NCBI GenBank assembly: GCA_036263655.1
Contig: DATAGP010000056.1
Location: forward strand, 7,632 to 71,631
From: Schlegelella_A sp036263655
Lineage (GTDB): Bacteria > Pseudomonadota > Gammaproteobacteria > Burkholderiales > Burkholderiaceae_C
DNA length: 64,000 nucleotides
Reading direction: 5' to 3'
A program made the translations under genes and the position numbers. The notes below the pieces were generated by a model. The model searched no databases. It saw only the letters and a program-made list of their open reading frames with translations, and was not told the origin of the DNA. This document shows, one piece after another, positions 52,810 to 62,553 of the stretch (position 1 is the stretch's first letter; every line of letters starts with the position of its first letter).

Positions 52810-54687
52810 TCACCACTGCGTCGCCGGATTCGTCCGGTGCCCGGTCCAGCGCTCGATCGTGGCCGAGAGCTGGGCCGTGCTCACCGGCTTGATGAGGAAC
52901 GCGTCCATGCCGGCCTCGATGCACTTGACCTGGTCGCTCGCCAGGGCGTCGGCGGTCACGGCGACGATGACCGTGCGGCCGCCCGAGCGTCGCTCGTCCT
53001 CGCGGATGCGGCGCGTGGCTTCGTAGCCGTCGGTCACGGGCATGTGGCAATCCATGAACACGATGTCGTAGCTGCCGGCGGCCGCGGCGCGCCGCGCCGC
53101 GTCGCCGTCGGCGACCAGGTCGACGCTGCAGCCGAGCATGCGCAGCATCTCGACAATCAGCATCTGGTTGACCGGATCGTCCTCGGCGACCAGTGCCGAC
53201 ACGCCGACCGGCTCCTCGGCGTCCTCGAGGCTGTCGGCGACGAGGCCGTCGTCGGGAGCACGGTCCAGGACGAGGTCGATCCAGAAGTGCGAGCCTTCGC
53301 CGGGCCGGCTTTCGACGTGGACCTCGCCCTCCATCAGCGCCGTGAGCTCCTTGACGATGGCCAGGCCGAGGCCGCTGCCGCCGTAGCGCCGCGTGCTCGA
53401 GCTGTCCGCCTGCGAGAAGGCGTCGAAGATCGAGCCCAGCTGGGCCTGCTCGATGCCGATCCCGGTGTCGCGAACGGAGAAGCGCAGCCGCGGCGCGTCG
53501 GCCGTGCCGCCCTCGATGCACGTCACCTCCAGCGCCACCGTGCCGCGCTCGGTGAACTTCACGGCGTTGTGCAGCAGGTTGACGAGCAGCTGGCGCAGGC
53601 GCAGCGGGTCGGCGAGCACCCGGCTCGGCAGCCGCGACGACACCCGGTCGGTGAGCGTGACCGGCTTGTCGCGCGCCGCCATCCGCACCAGGTCGACCGC
53701 CTCGGCGACCACCGCGCGCAGCTCGACGCTGGCGAGGTTCAGCGTCAGCTTGCCGGCCTCGATGCGCGACAGGTCGAGGACGTCGTCGATCAGGGTCAGC
53801 AACGCCGTCGCGGACTGGTGCGTGATCTGGACGTAGCGCTGCTGGGCCGGTGTCAGCGGCGTGCCGCTGAGGAGCTCGGCGGCGCCGAGGATGCCGTTCA
53901 TCGGCGTGCGGATCTCGTGGCTGGTGACGGCGAGGAACTGCGACTTGGCCTCGCTGGCCTGCTCCGCCTGGTGCCGCGCAAGCTCGAGCTCGCGCGTCTG
54001 CAGCTCGAGCGCCTCCGCCTTCTGGGCCAGGCTGGCGACGAGCTCGCGGGCCGCGCGCATCGCCTGGCTGCTGCGCTGCCGCAGCCGCTCTGTGACGAGG
54101 CCCGTGAGGGCGAAGTAGAGCCCGAGCAGATACATGACCGCAGCGATGCCGACGCGATCGGTCCAGGGCACGGGCTGCGCTGCATGCACCGACGCCCACA
54201 CCGCGTAGGCCAGGTAGGCGAGCGTCACGACGTGGCCGAAGTACAGGGCCCGGCGGAAGCCGAAGCCGACCTGGTCGACCACCCGCACGAGCAGGAAGTA
54301 GGCGAAGAAAAGGTGGCTCTGCTCCAGGTAGTACAGGTTCGGCAGCCAGACCAGGATGTCGACGTGGAACAGCAGCAGGCTCAGGTCGAGGCCGCGAACG
54401 CGCCCCCAGCCGCGGCGAAGGACCCACCAGGCCACGCCGGCGTAGCCGAGGTTGCCGGCGAGAAGCCAGAGCAGCGCCGGTTGCGGGAAACCCTCGCTGC
54501 GAACCGCCTGCAGCAGCGCGATCGCGCAGAGGATGGCGAAGCCGGCGAAGCGGAGCGCCGGGATCTGCACCGTGTGCACGCGCCGCGCGGTCGCCGCCCG
54601 GCGCTCCGCCAGCACCGCCTCGTCGAGCGTGAAGCCGTCATCGCCGCTCGACGCGGCCACGTTCCATGGCGCCCGAAGCGGGCTCAT
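52810..54687 (-). CDS. Hybrid sensor histidine kinase with receiver domain
   Basis: This 625-residue protein has about six membrane helices (residues 45-200, MASE-like), a coiled-coil segment (215-245), HisKA with phospho-acceptor His257 (TSHEIRTP), HATPase with Asn374 in LLHNAVKF and G boxes DTGIGIE and GSGLGLAI, then a receiver with phospho-acceptor Asp546 in VFMDCHMP. No separate output domain is fused. The binding-protein gene 42 bases downstream suggests a ligand-sensing pair. ATG 54687 is the first in-frame start giving a complete protein. Confidence 0.9.
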   Translation of the reverse strand: MSPLRAPWNVAASSGDDGFTLDEAVLAERRAATARRVHTVQIPALRFAGFAILCAIALLQAVRSEGFPQPALLWLLAGNLGYAGVAWWVLRRGWGRVRGLDLSLLLFHVDILVWLPNLYYLEQSHLFFAYFLLVRVVDQVGFGFRRALYFGHVVTLAYLAYAVWASVHAAQPVPWTDRVGIAAVMYLLGLYFALTGLVTERLRQRSSQAMRAARELVASLAQKAEALELQTRELELARHQAEQASEAKSQFLAVTSHEIRTPMNGILGAAELLSGTPLTPAQQRYVQITHQSATALLTLIDDVLDLSRIEAGKLTLNLASVELRAVVAEAVDLVRMAARDKPVTLTDRVSSRLPSRVLADPLRLRQLLVNLLHNAVKFTERGTVALEVTCIEGGTADAPRLRFSVRDTGIGIEQAQLGSIFDAFSQADSSSTRRYGGSGLGLAIVKELTALMEGEVHVESRPGEGSHFWIDLVLDRAPDDGLVADSLEDAEEPVGVSALVAEDDPVNQMLIVEMLRMLGCSVDLVADGDAARRAAAAGSYDIVFMDCHMPVTDGYEATRRIREDERRSGGRTVIVAVTADALASDQVKCIEAGMDAFLIKPVSTAQLSATIERWTGHRTNPATQW

Positions 54688-54972
54688 CGCTGCGTGCCGA
54701 GGGCGTCGTCCCGGATGGACCTGTCGTCGCCGCTCAGGCGGCAGGGGAATGACATGGGCGGGCGGCCGTCCCCGGCCGCGTGGAGCTTCGTCCGGCGACT
54801 ATCCCCCGACACGGCGCCCGCCACAACCCGCGCTCCGCCGTTCGCCGCCGGAGGGCCCCCGCCCGTGCACCGCTGGGCCCGCAGCGTGCTGCAGTCCACG
54901 TGCCGCGCAGCCGCGGGCCGCGGCGACCGCGCCGTACGTCTTGTGACAGCGCTGGCCTGCAGCCGTTGCAGC

Positions 54973-56469
54973 ATGCCCCACGTCCTTCACCTCGGCACCG
55001 CCTTGAAGCTCATCGACCGTCTCCCGCCGCTCGTCGTCGCCTGCCTCGCGCTCTCCCTTCTCGGCGGCTGCGGCGGCGGCGGCACGAGCGATGAGCCGTT
55101 CGGCAACCCGCCCATGGTCGGCAGCAACGACGTCACCGCCCCCACGGTCGCGCTCACCGTGCCGGCCCACCTGGCGACCGGCCTCGTCGGCAGTGTCGCT
55201 CTCGCCGCCACCGCGAGCGACGACGTCGGCGTCGCGGCGGTCGAATTTCAGATCGACGGCCTGCCCATCGGCAGCGCCGATGCGACGGCACCGTACGCGA
55301 CGACGCTCGACGCGGACGCCTTCCCGCCCGGGCAGCACGTGCTGCGCGCTCGCGCGAGCGACGCGGCCGGCAACGTCTCGGCCTGGTCGAGCGCGCTCGT
55401 CCAGTTCGGCGGCAGCCGCGGCCAGCCGGCTGGCTTCACGCGCGACGAGGCCTGGCTCGCCGGCCTGGTCAACGCCACGGCCTTCGCGCAGGCGCCGGAC
55501 GGCCGGATGTTCATCGCCCAGCAGGGCGGCGCGCTGCGCGTCGTCAAGGACGGCGCCCTGCTGCCGACGCCCTTCGTCACCGTGCCCGTCGACGCCTCGG
55601 GCGAGCGCGGCCTGCTCGGCGTGGCCCTGCATCCGCAGTTCGCGAGCAACGGCTTCGTCTACATCTACTCGACGCGCGTGATGGCCGGGGTCGCCCACAA
55701 CCGCATCAGCCGGCTCACGGCCGCCGGCGACGTCGCCGCGGCAGGCAGCGAAGTCGCGCTCGTCGAGCTGCCGAACCTGTCGTCGGCCACCAACCACAAC
55801 GGCGGCGGCATGCACTTCGGGGGCGACGGCAAGCTCTACGTCGGCGTCGGCGAGAACGCCAGCCCGGCGCGGGCGCAGGACCTCGCCGATCCGCTCGGCA
55901 AGCTCCTCCGCTTCAACGACGACGGCAGCATGCCGAACGACAACCCGTTCTTCGCCTCCCAGGCTGGCCTGGCGCGGGCGATCTGGGCCTATGGCCTGCG
56001 CAACCCGTACAGCTTCGCCGTGCAGCCGGGCACCGGCCGCATCCACATCAACGACGTCGGCCAGAGCGCCTGGGAAGAGATCAACCTCGGCGCGCCCGGC
56101 GCGAACTACGGCTGGCCGGCCTCGGAAGGGCCGGACGGCGTCGGCGCAGGCGCGACGGCGCCGCTCTTCGCGTACGCCCACGGCGACGCCAGTCCGCTCG
56201 GCTCCGGCCCGGGCGGATTCTTCAAGGGCTTCGCCATCGCCGGCGGTGCCTTCTATCCGGCCAGCGGACCCTTCCCCGCCGGCTACCGCGACCAGTACTA
56301 CTTCGCCGACTTCGTCGGCCGGTTCGTGGGCCGCATCGACCTCGCCAACGGCAACGCCGCGTACGCATTCGCCCGGCTCTCGGGTGCGCCCGTCGACCTC
56401 CTCGTCGGCAACGACGGCACCCTCTACGTGCTCACGCGCGGCGGCGTGACGCGGATCAGCGCGCCCTGA
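54973..56469 (+). CDS. PQQ-type sugar dehydrogenase-like lipoprotein
   Basis: This 498-residue lipoprotein (LSLLGGC, Cys about 33) has an N-terminal Ig-like domain (about 60-150, AVEFQIDG and RASDAAGNVS) and a six-bladed propeller of the glucose/sorbosone dehydrogenase family: FIAQQGGALRVVKDG, GERGLLGVALHP and NHNGGGMHFGGDGKLYVGVG. PQQ-dependent aldose oxidation at the outer surface is the family activity, though many members have unproven substrates. ATG 54973 is chosen to expose the lipobox. It is divergent from the sensor kinase (285-base gap). Confidence 0.85.
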   Translation: MPHVLHLGTALKLIDRLPPLVVACLALSLLGGCGGGGTSDEPFGNPPMVGSNDVTAPTVALTVPAHLATGLVGSVALAATASDDVGVAAVEFQIDGLPIGSADATAPYATTLDADAFPPGQHVLRARASDAAGNVSAWSSALVQFGGSRGQPAGFTRDEAWLAGLVNATAFAQAPDGRMFIAQQGGALRVVKDGALLPTPFVTVPVDASGERGLLGVALHPQFASNGFVYIYSTRVMAGVAHNRISRLTAAGDVAAAGSEVALVELPNLSSATNHNGGGMHFGGDGKLYVGVGENASPARAQDLADPLGKLLRFNDDGSMPNDNPFFASQAGLARAIWAYGLRNPYSFAVQPGTGRIHINDVGQSAWEEINLGAPGANYGWPASEGPDGVGAGATAPLFAYAHGDASPLGSGPGGFFKGFAIAGGAFYPASGPFPAGYRDQYYFADFVGRFVGRIDLANGNAAYAFARLSGAPVDLLVGNDGTLYVLTRGGVTRISAP

Positions 56470-56520
56470 GGCGAGCCCGGGCGACGAAGGCTCGCTGCCG
56501 CGCGGCGCCCGGTCCTCCGC

Positions 56521-58680
56521 TCAGCGCGGGTAGGTGAGCCAGGTGCCGACGCGCGCCTGCTGACCGACGCCGGGCCTCGACCAGTCGCAGACGCCGTCCG
56601 GGAAGATGGTGCGCAGCGTGTCGAGCTGCGCCGTGCTCAGCTGCGCCGTGTAGTCGGCAGCGCTGACAGGCTTGAGCGTGCACTTGAACACGTCGCTCGT
56701 GACGGGACCGCCGGCGGCCATGCGCGGGTCTTCCGAGTACGGGAACATCGCCGCGCAGGTCGCTGCATCAGTCACCTTCTGGGTCGCCGCCGGGTAGCAG
56801 GCGTCGACGAGATCGGCGGGCTTGAGCCTCGCCACCTTCTCGGCCTTCGATCGCGAGGAAGTGTCGGCGCGGATCGCCGCCAGCCACTGGTCCATGCGAT
56901 CGAGCGCCTCCCGGTGCACCGTGCGCAGCGGCCCGTTGGCCGTGGACTGGTCGAGGGCCAGCGTCCCCAGCGTCGCCGTCGTCAGGATCACGTGGTTGGC
57001 CGCGTTGCCGTTGGCGGCGACCAGGCGCTGCCGCATGGTCCGGCTGTGATACGCGTTGTGCACGTCCGAGGTGCCGTCGGCGAGGTCGGCGTCGAGATAA
57101 GAGCGGATGTCGATGATGGGCACGCCGGCCAGGGACGTGCCGTCGTTCAGGCGCCCGGTCTGGTAGGAGATCTCGAGCGCCTGCGTGTTGCCGACCATGC
57201 GGCCCGGGATGATGTTGCCGTCGATGTCGAAGCCGCCGATCCGGGCGTTGAGGTCGGCGAACTGCGCGAACGTGATCGTGCCGGCGTTGAAGGCGTCGAG
57301 CCCGTACTGCACGCCGACGTTGTCGAAGGGTCGCCGCGCGAAGCCGGTCGCCGGGTCCTTCCCGTAGACGTTGACGAGATTGTCCTGGAAGGTGCAGCGC
57401 GCGCCGGTCGGGTTGGTCTGTGCGTTGTAGACCAGCGGCGGGCCGGGCAGCGGCACCGGGTCGCAGTTGGTCGGCCGCAGGTTCGGATAGCGCGTGCCGT
57501 TCGATCGGCAATAGGTGAAGCTCGCCAGCCCCGATGCCGCCGTCTTCTGCGCCTGGGTCCATGTCGAGCCGGGCGCATCGAGCGTGTTCGTCAGCAGCTC
57601 GCAATCGAAGAGCGGCTGCAGGAAGGTCATGACGTCGGGATAGCTGCGGCCCGGAAGCAGGCCGTCGAGGCTGCCGGGATAGTTGTTGGCGATCGTGTGC
57701 TGCTGCATCGAGCCGCCCGACTCGCCGATGCCGATGGTGTAGCGCGGCACGCCGAACTGCTCGGTGAAGCGCTCCTTCACCATCAGCATGGTCTCGGCCG
57801 AGATCAGGTCGGAGGCGTTGGTGCCGAACACGTTCTGCGAGCCGGCGGCGATGGCGTAGCCGCGCGCCAGCGGGTAGTCGCCGTAGAGCGCGTGCTCGAG
57901 ATGGCTGGTCGCGGCGCTCAGTCCGCCGACGGAGCGGCCCTGGTGGTAGCCGGCGCGCACGCCGCCGCCGAAGCTGTAGAGCAGCCGGCCGTTCCAGCCG
58001 GCGGTCCGCGTCCAGGGGTCCGGCAAGGGCGTGCCGGGCTCGTGCAGGAAGGCGATGAGATAGACGGAGCGGTTCACGGTCCCCATCTCGCGCCGGACGA
58101 TGTACGGCACCGTCGCACCCTCCGTCGTCGTCGTCGTGGCGACGTTGGCCGGACGCGGCGCCGCCGTGTCGAGCGCGACGAAGGTGTTGGTCGCGGTCGA
58201 GCGATAGAAGTAGTCGACCCGGGTCGCGGCCGAGCAGTTCGCATCGAGCGCCGGGCCGAGCCCGAAGCTGTTCAGCTCGCAGACGTAAGGCGTCTGGTGC
58301 GGGCCCGAGAACACCGGGCCGGTGACCGGATGATTGACGAGCGTGACCTGGCCCCTGACCGCCGCATCCGCGGCGGAGGACGCGGTCAGCGTGTTGGCGC
58401 CGGCGGACAGCCCGGTGACCAGGCCGATCAGCCCGTTGGAGTCGGGGTCCGGCCGGAACGCGTTGCTGACGTCTCGGCCGTTCACCTGCACCGTCGCCGC
58501 CGCGAGCCGGTCGCCGTCGGAGCTGCGCAGCCGCACCAGCACGTCGCCGCCGCTGACCGTCTCGGCGCGTGCCGACAAGGGCTCCACCTGCACCTGCGGC
58601 GTGTCGTGGCCGTTGCCGCCGCAGCCGGCCAGCAACGCGATCAGGCCGGCGGCTCCGGCCAGCGAAGCGATCCTCTTCAT
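56521..58680 (-). CDS. DUF6351 family lipoprotein, probable alpha/beta-hydrolase
   Basis: This 719-residue lipoprotein (LIALLAGC, Cys about 20) belongs to a family of large secreted proteins of unknown function. A nucleophile-elbow-like GIGESGGSMQQ near residue 310 suggests an alpha/beta-hydrolase core, and several cysteine pairs suggest disulfides. The substrate is unknown. It is convergent with the sugar dehydrogenase gene (51-base gap). Confidence 0.75.
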   Translation of the reverse strand: MKRIASLAGAAGLIALLAGCGGNGHDTPQVQVEPLSARAETVSGGDVLVRLRSSDGDRLAAATVQVNGRDVSNAFRPDPDSNGLIGLVTGLSAGANTLTASSAADAAVRGQVTLVNHPVTGPVFSGPHQTPYVCELNSFGLGPALDANCSAATRVDYFYRSTATNTFVALDTAAPRPANVATTTTTEGATVPYIVRREMGTVNRSVYLIAFLHEPGTPLPDPWTRTAGWNGRLLYSFGGGVRAGYHQGRSVGGLSAATSHLEHALYGDYPLARGYAIAAGSQNVFGTNASDLISAETMLMVKERFTEQFGVPRYTIGIGESGGSMQQHTIANNYPGSLDGLLPGRSYPDVMTFLQPLFDCELLTNTLDAPGSTWTQAQKTAASGLASFTYCRSNGTRYPNLRPTNCDPVPLPGPPLVYNAQTNPTGARCTFQDNLVNVYGKDPATGFARRPFDNVGVQYGLDAFNAGTITFAQFADLNARIGGFDIDGNIIPGRMVGNTQALEISYQTGRLNDGTSLAGVPIIDIRSYLDADLADGTSDVHNAYHSRTMRQRLVAANGNAANHVILTTATLGTLALDQSTANGPLRTVHREALDRMDQWLAAIRADTSSRSKAEKVARLKPADLVDACYPAATQKVTDAATCAAMFPYSEDPRMAAGGPVTSDVFKCTLKPVSAADYTAQLSTAQLDTLRTIFPDGVCDWSRPGVGQQARVGTWLTYPR

Positions 58681-59019
58681 GTCGTCTCCTGTCTCTCGGC
58701 GGAGTCTTCGAGGCCTCCGGCCACGGCGTGGTGCCGACCGGGGCAGTGTGCGGGCGCTCCAAAGACCGGGGGCGCTCCCGCCTCAAGGCCATCCGCGCGA
58801 CAGGGACGAGCTTGAAGATCGGCCATGGCTGCCGTAAGGACCTGCCTCGCAGCGCAACGGAGGCCTGGAAACGGTGCTCCTGAAGGCCCGGGCCTCGCAC
58901 GCGGACGCCCGCGCCGTGCGAAAGTTTGCGACGCTGCCTGCACGGCGCCCCGACGGCCTCAACGCGACCTTGCCGCGGCCGATGTGAGAGAGTGACACTT
59001 TGCTATCGGGTCGAGGTAA
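58681..59019. other. Intergenic region of about 340 bases between divergent genes
   Basis: It must hold the promoters of the DUF6351 and PilZ genes. A GAGG ribosome-binding site is at 59013-59016. I see no gene or strong palindrome. Confidence 0.5.
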
Positions 59020-59376
59020 ATGTCGATGATCGCTCGCGCACCGCCGAACGAAACGTCCAACCGCCGGTCGTTTCAGCGCAAGGCCGTTCGCCAGCCGGCC
59101 ACGGTCGTGCACGCCGACCAGGCGACCCAGGTCCGCACCTGGGACATCAGCCTCGACGGCATGAGCCTGGTCACGCCGCGGCCGATGCCGCCGGGCCGCC
59201 ATTGCACCGTTACCTTCGACATTCCGACCGACGCCGGCGACAAGACGATCACGGCGCCGCTGAAGATCGTCTATTCGTCGTACACCGGACCCGAGGCCTT
59301 CAAGGTCGGGGCGGTGTTCGGCACCCTGGAGGCGGACGTCGCCGACGCCATCAACGCCTTCGTCAGCAGCCCCTGA
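59020..59376 (+). CDS. PilZ domain protein, c-di-GMP-binding candidate
   Basis: This 118-residue protein is a single PilZ domain: the RxxxR motif in NRRSFQR (about 14-20) and the WDISLDGMSL box (D/NxSxxG) needed for c-di-GMP binding are both present. ATG 59020 or ATG 59026; the second has better spacing from GAGG. It precedes the Ser/Thr kinase gene by 55 bases, suggesting one operon. Confidence 0.88.
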   Translation: MSMIARAPPNETSNRRSFQRKAVRQPATVVHADQATQVRTWDISLDGMSLVTPRPMPPGRHCTVTFDIPTDAGDKTITAPLKIVYSSYTGPEAFKVGAVFGTLEADVADAINAFVSSP

Positions 59377-59431
59377 GCAGCGCCGGGCGCCGGAACCCGC
59401 TGCGCCGACGATCACGCTCCACGCCGCACGC

Positions 59432-60985
59432 ATGAAGACCGAGCCCGTGCACTCGCCCAGCGCCGTGACGGTCACGGCCCTGCCGGGCAGCGGCTCGGGG
59501 CGGGAGCGGCGGCGAGCCGACGGCGACCGCGACGACGCCCTGCTGCACGGGACGAGGCTGCACGAGTTCGAGGTCCTCGGGGTGCTCGGCGCCGGCGGCT
59601 TCGGCATCGTCTACCTGGCCCTCGACCACACCTTGCGGCGAACCGTCGCCGTCAAGGAGTACCTGCCGGTGGACTTCGCCCGGCGGACCGACAAGTGGAC
59701 CGTCGCGCCGCGCACCGCCTCCGACGCACCGACCTTCGCCGCGGGCCTGCAATCGTTCATGAAGGAAGCGCAGCTGCTCGCGGGCTTCGACCACCCTGCG
59801 CTGGTGAAGGTGCATCGCTTCTGGAAGGCCAACGGCACGGCGTACATGGTGATGCCGCACTATCCGGGCCGGACGCTGAAGGAGGTGCAGCGGACGACGG
59901 GCGCGCTGCCGGACGAGCAGTCGCTGCGCCGGCTGCTGCACCCGCTGCTGTGCGCACTCGAGGTGCTGCACGAGGCGCAGGTCTACCACCGCGACATCTC
60001 TCCGGACAACGTCATGGTGCTGCCCGACGGCAAGCCCGTGCTCCTCGACTTCGGCTCGGCTCGCCACGTCCTCAACGACCGGACGCAGGCACTGACGGCG
60101 ATGTTCAAGCCGAGCTTCGCCGCGATCGAGCAGTACGGCGACGTGCCCGGCATGAAGCAGGGGGCGTGGACGGACCTGTACGCGCTCGCTGGGGTGATGC
60201 ACTTCATGATCACCGGCTCGTCGCCCGTTCCGGCGGCGCTGCGTGCCGTCAACGACGCGCAGGCGCGGCTGGCGGCGATGAGCGCTGTGCAGGGCAAGCT
60301 GTCGCCGACGTTCCTGCACGCGCTCGACTGGGCCCTGGCCGTTCGGCCCGCGGACCGGCCGCAGACCGTGCAGGCGTTCCGCGACGCGCTGGATGGACGC
60401 GCCTCGCCACCGGGGCTCCGGCCGGACGGCGCCGCCCTCCCGCAGGCCGTCGCTGCACCGGCCGCTCGCTCCGCTTCCGCATCCGCGGGCCGGCAACCGC
60501 GCCGCTTCCTGCATCGCGCCATGGCGCTGGTGGCGGTCGCCGTCGGCCTGTGCCTCGTGATCTGGGGTCGCCACCAGCCGGTGACCGCCGGGGCACTGAA
60601 CGCTGCGCCGGTGTCGACGGCCAACCCGCCTCGCTCGCCCGCTGTCGCCGAGCCGACCCGCCCACCCGGAGACACCGAGGTGATCGCGGCCAGCGAGGAA
60701 GCGCCGGCGTTGCCCAAGGTCGCCGCGCCGCGCAAGGAAGCGAGAGCCTCCGGTTCGTCGGCTCGTGCGACGTCGACGTCGACCACCCCGGCGCCCGCTC
60801 CCACCAGGACCGTCGCCGGCGCCCGGGACCCGAGCCCGCGCGAGCTCTGCGGCAATCGCAACTTCGTGACCGCGGCGACCTGCATGGACCGGCAGTGCCA
60901 GGCCCCTGCGTTCCGCTCGCACCCGCAATGCGAGTCCGTCAGGCGCTATGCCGAGAGCCGCAAGCAGGCGGAGATGAGCCCCTAG
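59432..60985 (+). CDS. Membrane-anchored Ser/Thr protein kinase (Hanks type)
   Basis: This 517-residue protein has a kinase domain (about 45-320) with GAGGFGIVYLA, ATP-binding Lys75 (VAVKEY), catalytic HRDISPDN with Asp188 and DFGSAR (206-211). The usual HRDLKPxN Lys is replaced by Ser, a variant seen in beta-proteobacterial kinases. A single membrane helix (about 365-385) and a periplasmic Pro/Ala/Thr-rich tail with four cysteines follow. Substrates unknown. Confidence 0.88.
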   Translation: MKTEPVHSPSAVTVTALPGSGSGRERRRADGDRDDALLHGTRLHEFEVLGVLGAGGFGIVYLALDHTLRRTVAVKEYLPVDFARRTDKWTVAPRTASDAPTFAAGLQSFMKEAQLLAGFDHPALVKVHRFWKANGTAYMVMPHYPGRTLKEVQRTTGALPDEQSLRRLLHPLLCALEVLHEAQVYHRDISPDNVMVLPDGKPVLLDFGSARHVLNDRTQALTAMFKPSFAAIEQYGDVPGMKQGAWTDLYALAGVMHFMITGSSPVPAALRAVNDAQARLAAMSAVQGKLSPTFLHALDWALAVRPADRPQTVQAFRDALDGRASPPGLRPDGAALPQAVAAPAARSASASAGRQPRRFLHRAMALVAVAVGLCLVIWGRHQPVTAGALNAAPVSTANPPRSPAVAEPTRPPGDTEVIAASEEAPALPKVAAPRKEARASGSSARATSTSTTPAPAPTRTVAGARDPSPRELCGNRNFVTAATCMDRQCQAPAFRSHPQCESVRRYAESRKQAEMSP

Positions 60986-61027
60986 GCGAAACCCACGCAC
61001 GCGCCCGCGAAGCGCGTGCAGGGCCGC

Positions 61028-61282
61028 TCACTCGAAGGGCACGAAGCTCGACGGCAAGGCGAGTCGATCCTGGCCCAGGTCGGCATCGATCCAGGCCTTG
61101 GCAGCCGCGATCACGCGGGCATTGGCCTCGCTCTCGGTGTTGAAGGTCTCGAGATCCAGGAAGCGCTGCGAGCGCGTCCGGCCGCCGTCGAGCGCCATGA
61201 TCGCGGCGCGCGCCTTGTAGCGGCCGCTCTCCGTGCGCGTGCTGACGTCGGCGAAGGTGTAGCCCTTGTAGTTGGCGCGCAT
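61028..61282 (-). CDS. Small conserved hypothetical protein
   Basis: An 84-residue protein starting MRANYKGYTFADVSTRTESG, with RFLDLETFNTESEANARV and AAKAWIDADLG after it. It is the kind of small soluble protein common in Burkholderiales; I do not recognise a function. A TCACA/TGTGA inverted repeat (61341-61357) lies about 60 bases upstream. Confidence 0.65.
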   Translation of the reverse strand: MRANYKGYTFADVSTRTESGRYKARAAIMALDGGRTRSQRFLDLETFNTESEANARVIAAAKAWIDADLGQDRLALPSSFVPFE

Positions 61283-61439
61283 GGGTCCCGATGCATGATT
61301 CCTGACAGCCGAAATTCTGGGTCGTCGGCGTCGTGTGTCATCACATGTAACTTGTGACGAACGCTCGAATCGATACAAATGCACGGCCGCGGAAAGCCCC
61401 CTTCCGGGCCGCTGCCGCTCATGCGTCGACGGGCACCGC

Positions 61440-62504
61440 TCAGCGGATCGAGCGCAGCAGCGGGCCGAGATCGAAGCGGCCCGCGGAGGCGAGCAGCGGT
61501 GCCCAGAGATCACCCATCGCCGCGACCCGGGCGGGCATGTTGCGGAGATCGAAGTCCTCGATGCGGGCGCCCGCGTCGAGCTCGTCCCAGGTGATCGGCG
61601 CCGACACCGTCGCCAGCGGCCGCGGCCGCGGCGAGTACGCCGAGGCCAGCGTGCGGCCCCAGGCGTTCTGGTTGTAGTCGACGAGGATGCGCGCGGCCGG
61701 GCGCTTGGCGATGCGGTACTCGGCCGTGATGAGGTCGGGCCGCAGCGCCGCGATGTCGAAGGCGAAGCGCTTGGCGAAACGCCAGACCTCCTTCTGCGTC
61801 GGCCCGCGCACGATGGCGACGTAGACGTGCAGGCCGCGCGAGCCCGTGGTCTTGACGAGAGGCTGCATGCCGAGCCCCTGCAAGGCCGTGCGGACGAGCT
61901 GCGCCGTCTCGACGACGCCGTCGTAGGTGGCCTCGGGCACCGGGTCGAGGTCGAAGTGCAGGTAGTCCGGCCGGTCGACGTCGTCGCAGCGCGCATACCA
62001 GGGATTCAGGTCGATGCAGCCGAGGTTGACGACCCAGAGCAGCGCCGCGAGGTCCTGGATGATCGGAAAGTCGATGACGCTGCCCGACGCATGCTCGATG
62101 GCGCAGGTCTCGATCCATTCGGGCCGCGGCGACGGTGCCCGCTTCATGAAGAAGGGCTCGCCGGCAGCACCGTCCGGATAGCGTTTCATCACCATCGCGC
62201 GGTCGGCGACATGCGGCAGCAGCACGTGCGCGACGTCGGCGTAGTACTGGAGCAGGTCGCGCTTGGCGAGGCCGAGCTCCGGCCAGAACGGCTTGTCGAG
62301 GTTGGTGAGGCGCACCTGGCGGTCGCCGATGGCGACGACGGCGTCCTTGCCGGCCGGGATCTGCAGCGATGCGGGCGCCGTGGCGCGGCGCCGGCCCCTG
62401 CCGGGCGCCGGCGCTGCAGCCGGCGCAGCAGCCGGCGCGGCGGCGGCCGGCGTCGATCGCTTCGCCGGGTGATGGTTGCGCGTCGCCCGCGGCGGTTCGC
62501 TCAT
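61440..62504 (-). CDS. Stand-alone LigD-type polymerase (NHEJ primase-polymerase)
   Basis: This 354-residue AEP-superfamily polymerase matches the LigD polymerase domain: LTNLDKPFWPELGLAKRDLL, FHFDLDP with catalytic aspartates in YLHFDLDP, and TTGSRGLHVYV. The N-terminal 50 residues are an Ala/Pro-rich linker. No ligase or Ku domain is fused or adjacent. ATG 62504 is preferred; ATG 62522 would add six residues. Confidence 0.85.
   Translation of the reverse strand: MSEPPRATRNHHPAKRSTPAAAAPAAAPAAAPAPGRGRRRATAPASLQIPAGKDAVVAIGDRQVRLTNLDKPFWPELGLAKRDLLQYYADVAHVLLPHVADRAMVMKRYPDGAAGEPFFMKRAPSPRPEWIETCAIEHASGSVIDFPIIQDLAALLWVVNLGCIDLNPWYARCDDVDRPDYLHFDLDPVPEATYDGVVETAQLVRTALQGLGMQPLVKTTGSRGLHVYVAIVRGPTQKEVWRFAKRFAFDIAALRPDLITAEYRIAKRPAARILVDYNQNAWGRTLASAYSPRPRPLATVSAPITWDELDAGARIEDFDLRNMPARVAAMGDLWAPLLASAGRFDLGPLLRSIR
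62407..62452. repeat. Short 12-base GC repeat in the LigD linker
   Basis: GCCGGCG recurs at 62407, 62419, 62431 and 62446 (periods 12, 12, 15), encoding the Ala-Pro-rich linker. Such tracts vary in length between strains. Confidence 0.6.
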
Positions 62505-62553
62505 GCGCTCAGGATAGGTCATCGAGCCGAAGCGATGCGACTCTCCGCCGATC

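Noticed and set aside
61341..61357. CRP-type operator (TCACA and TGTGA inverted repeat)
   Set aside because: The half-sites are in the reverse order to a CRP site (TGTGA then TCACA), and the spacing is 7, so it is only a small palindrome.
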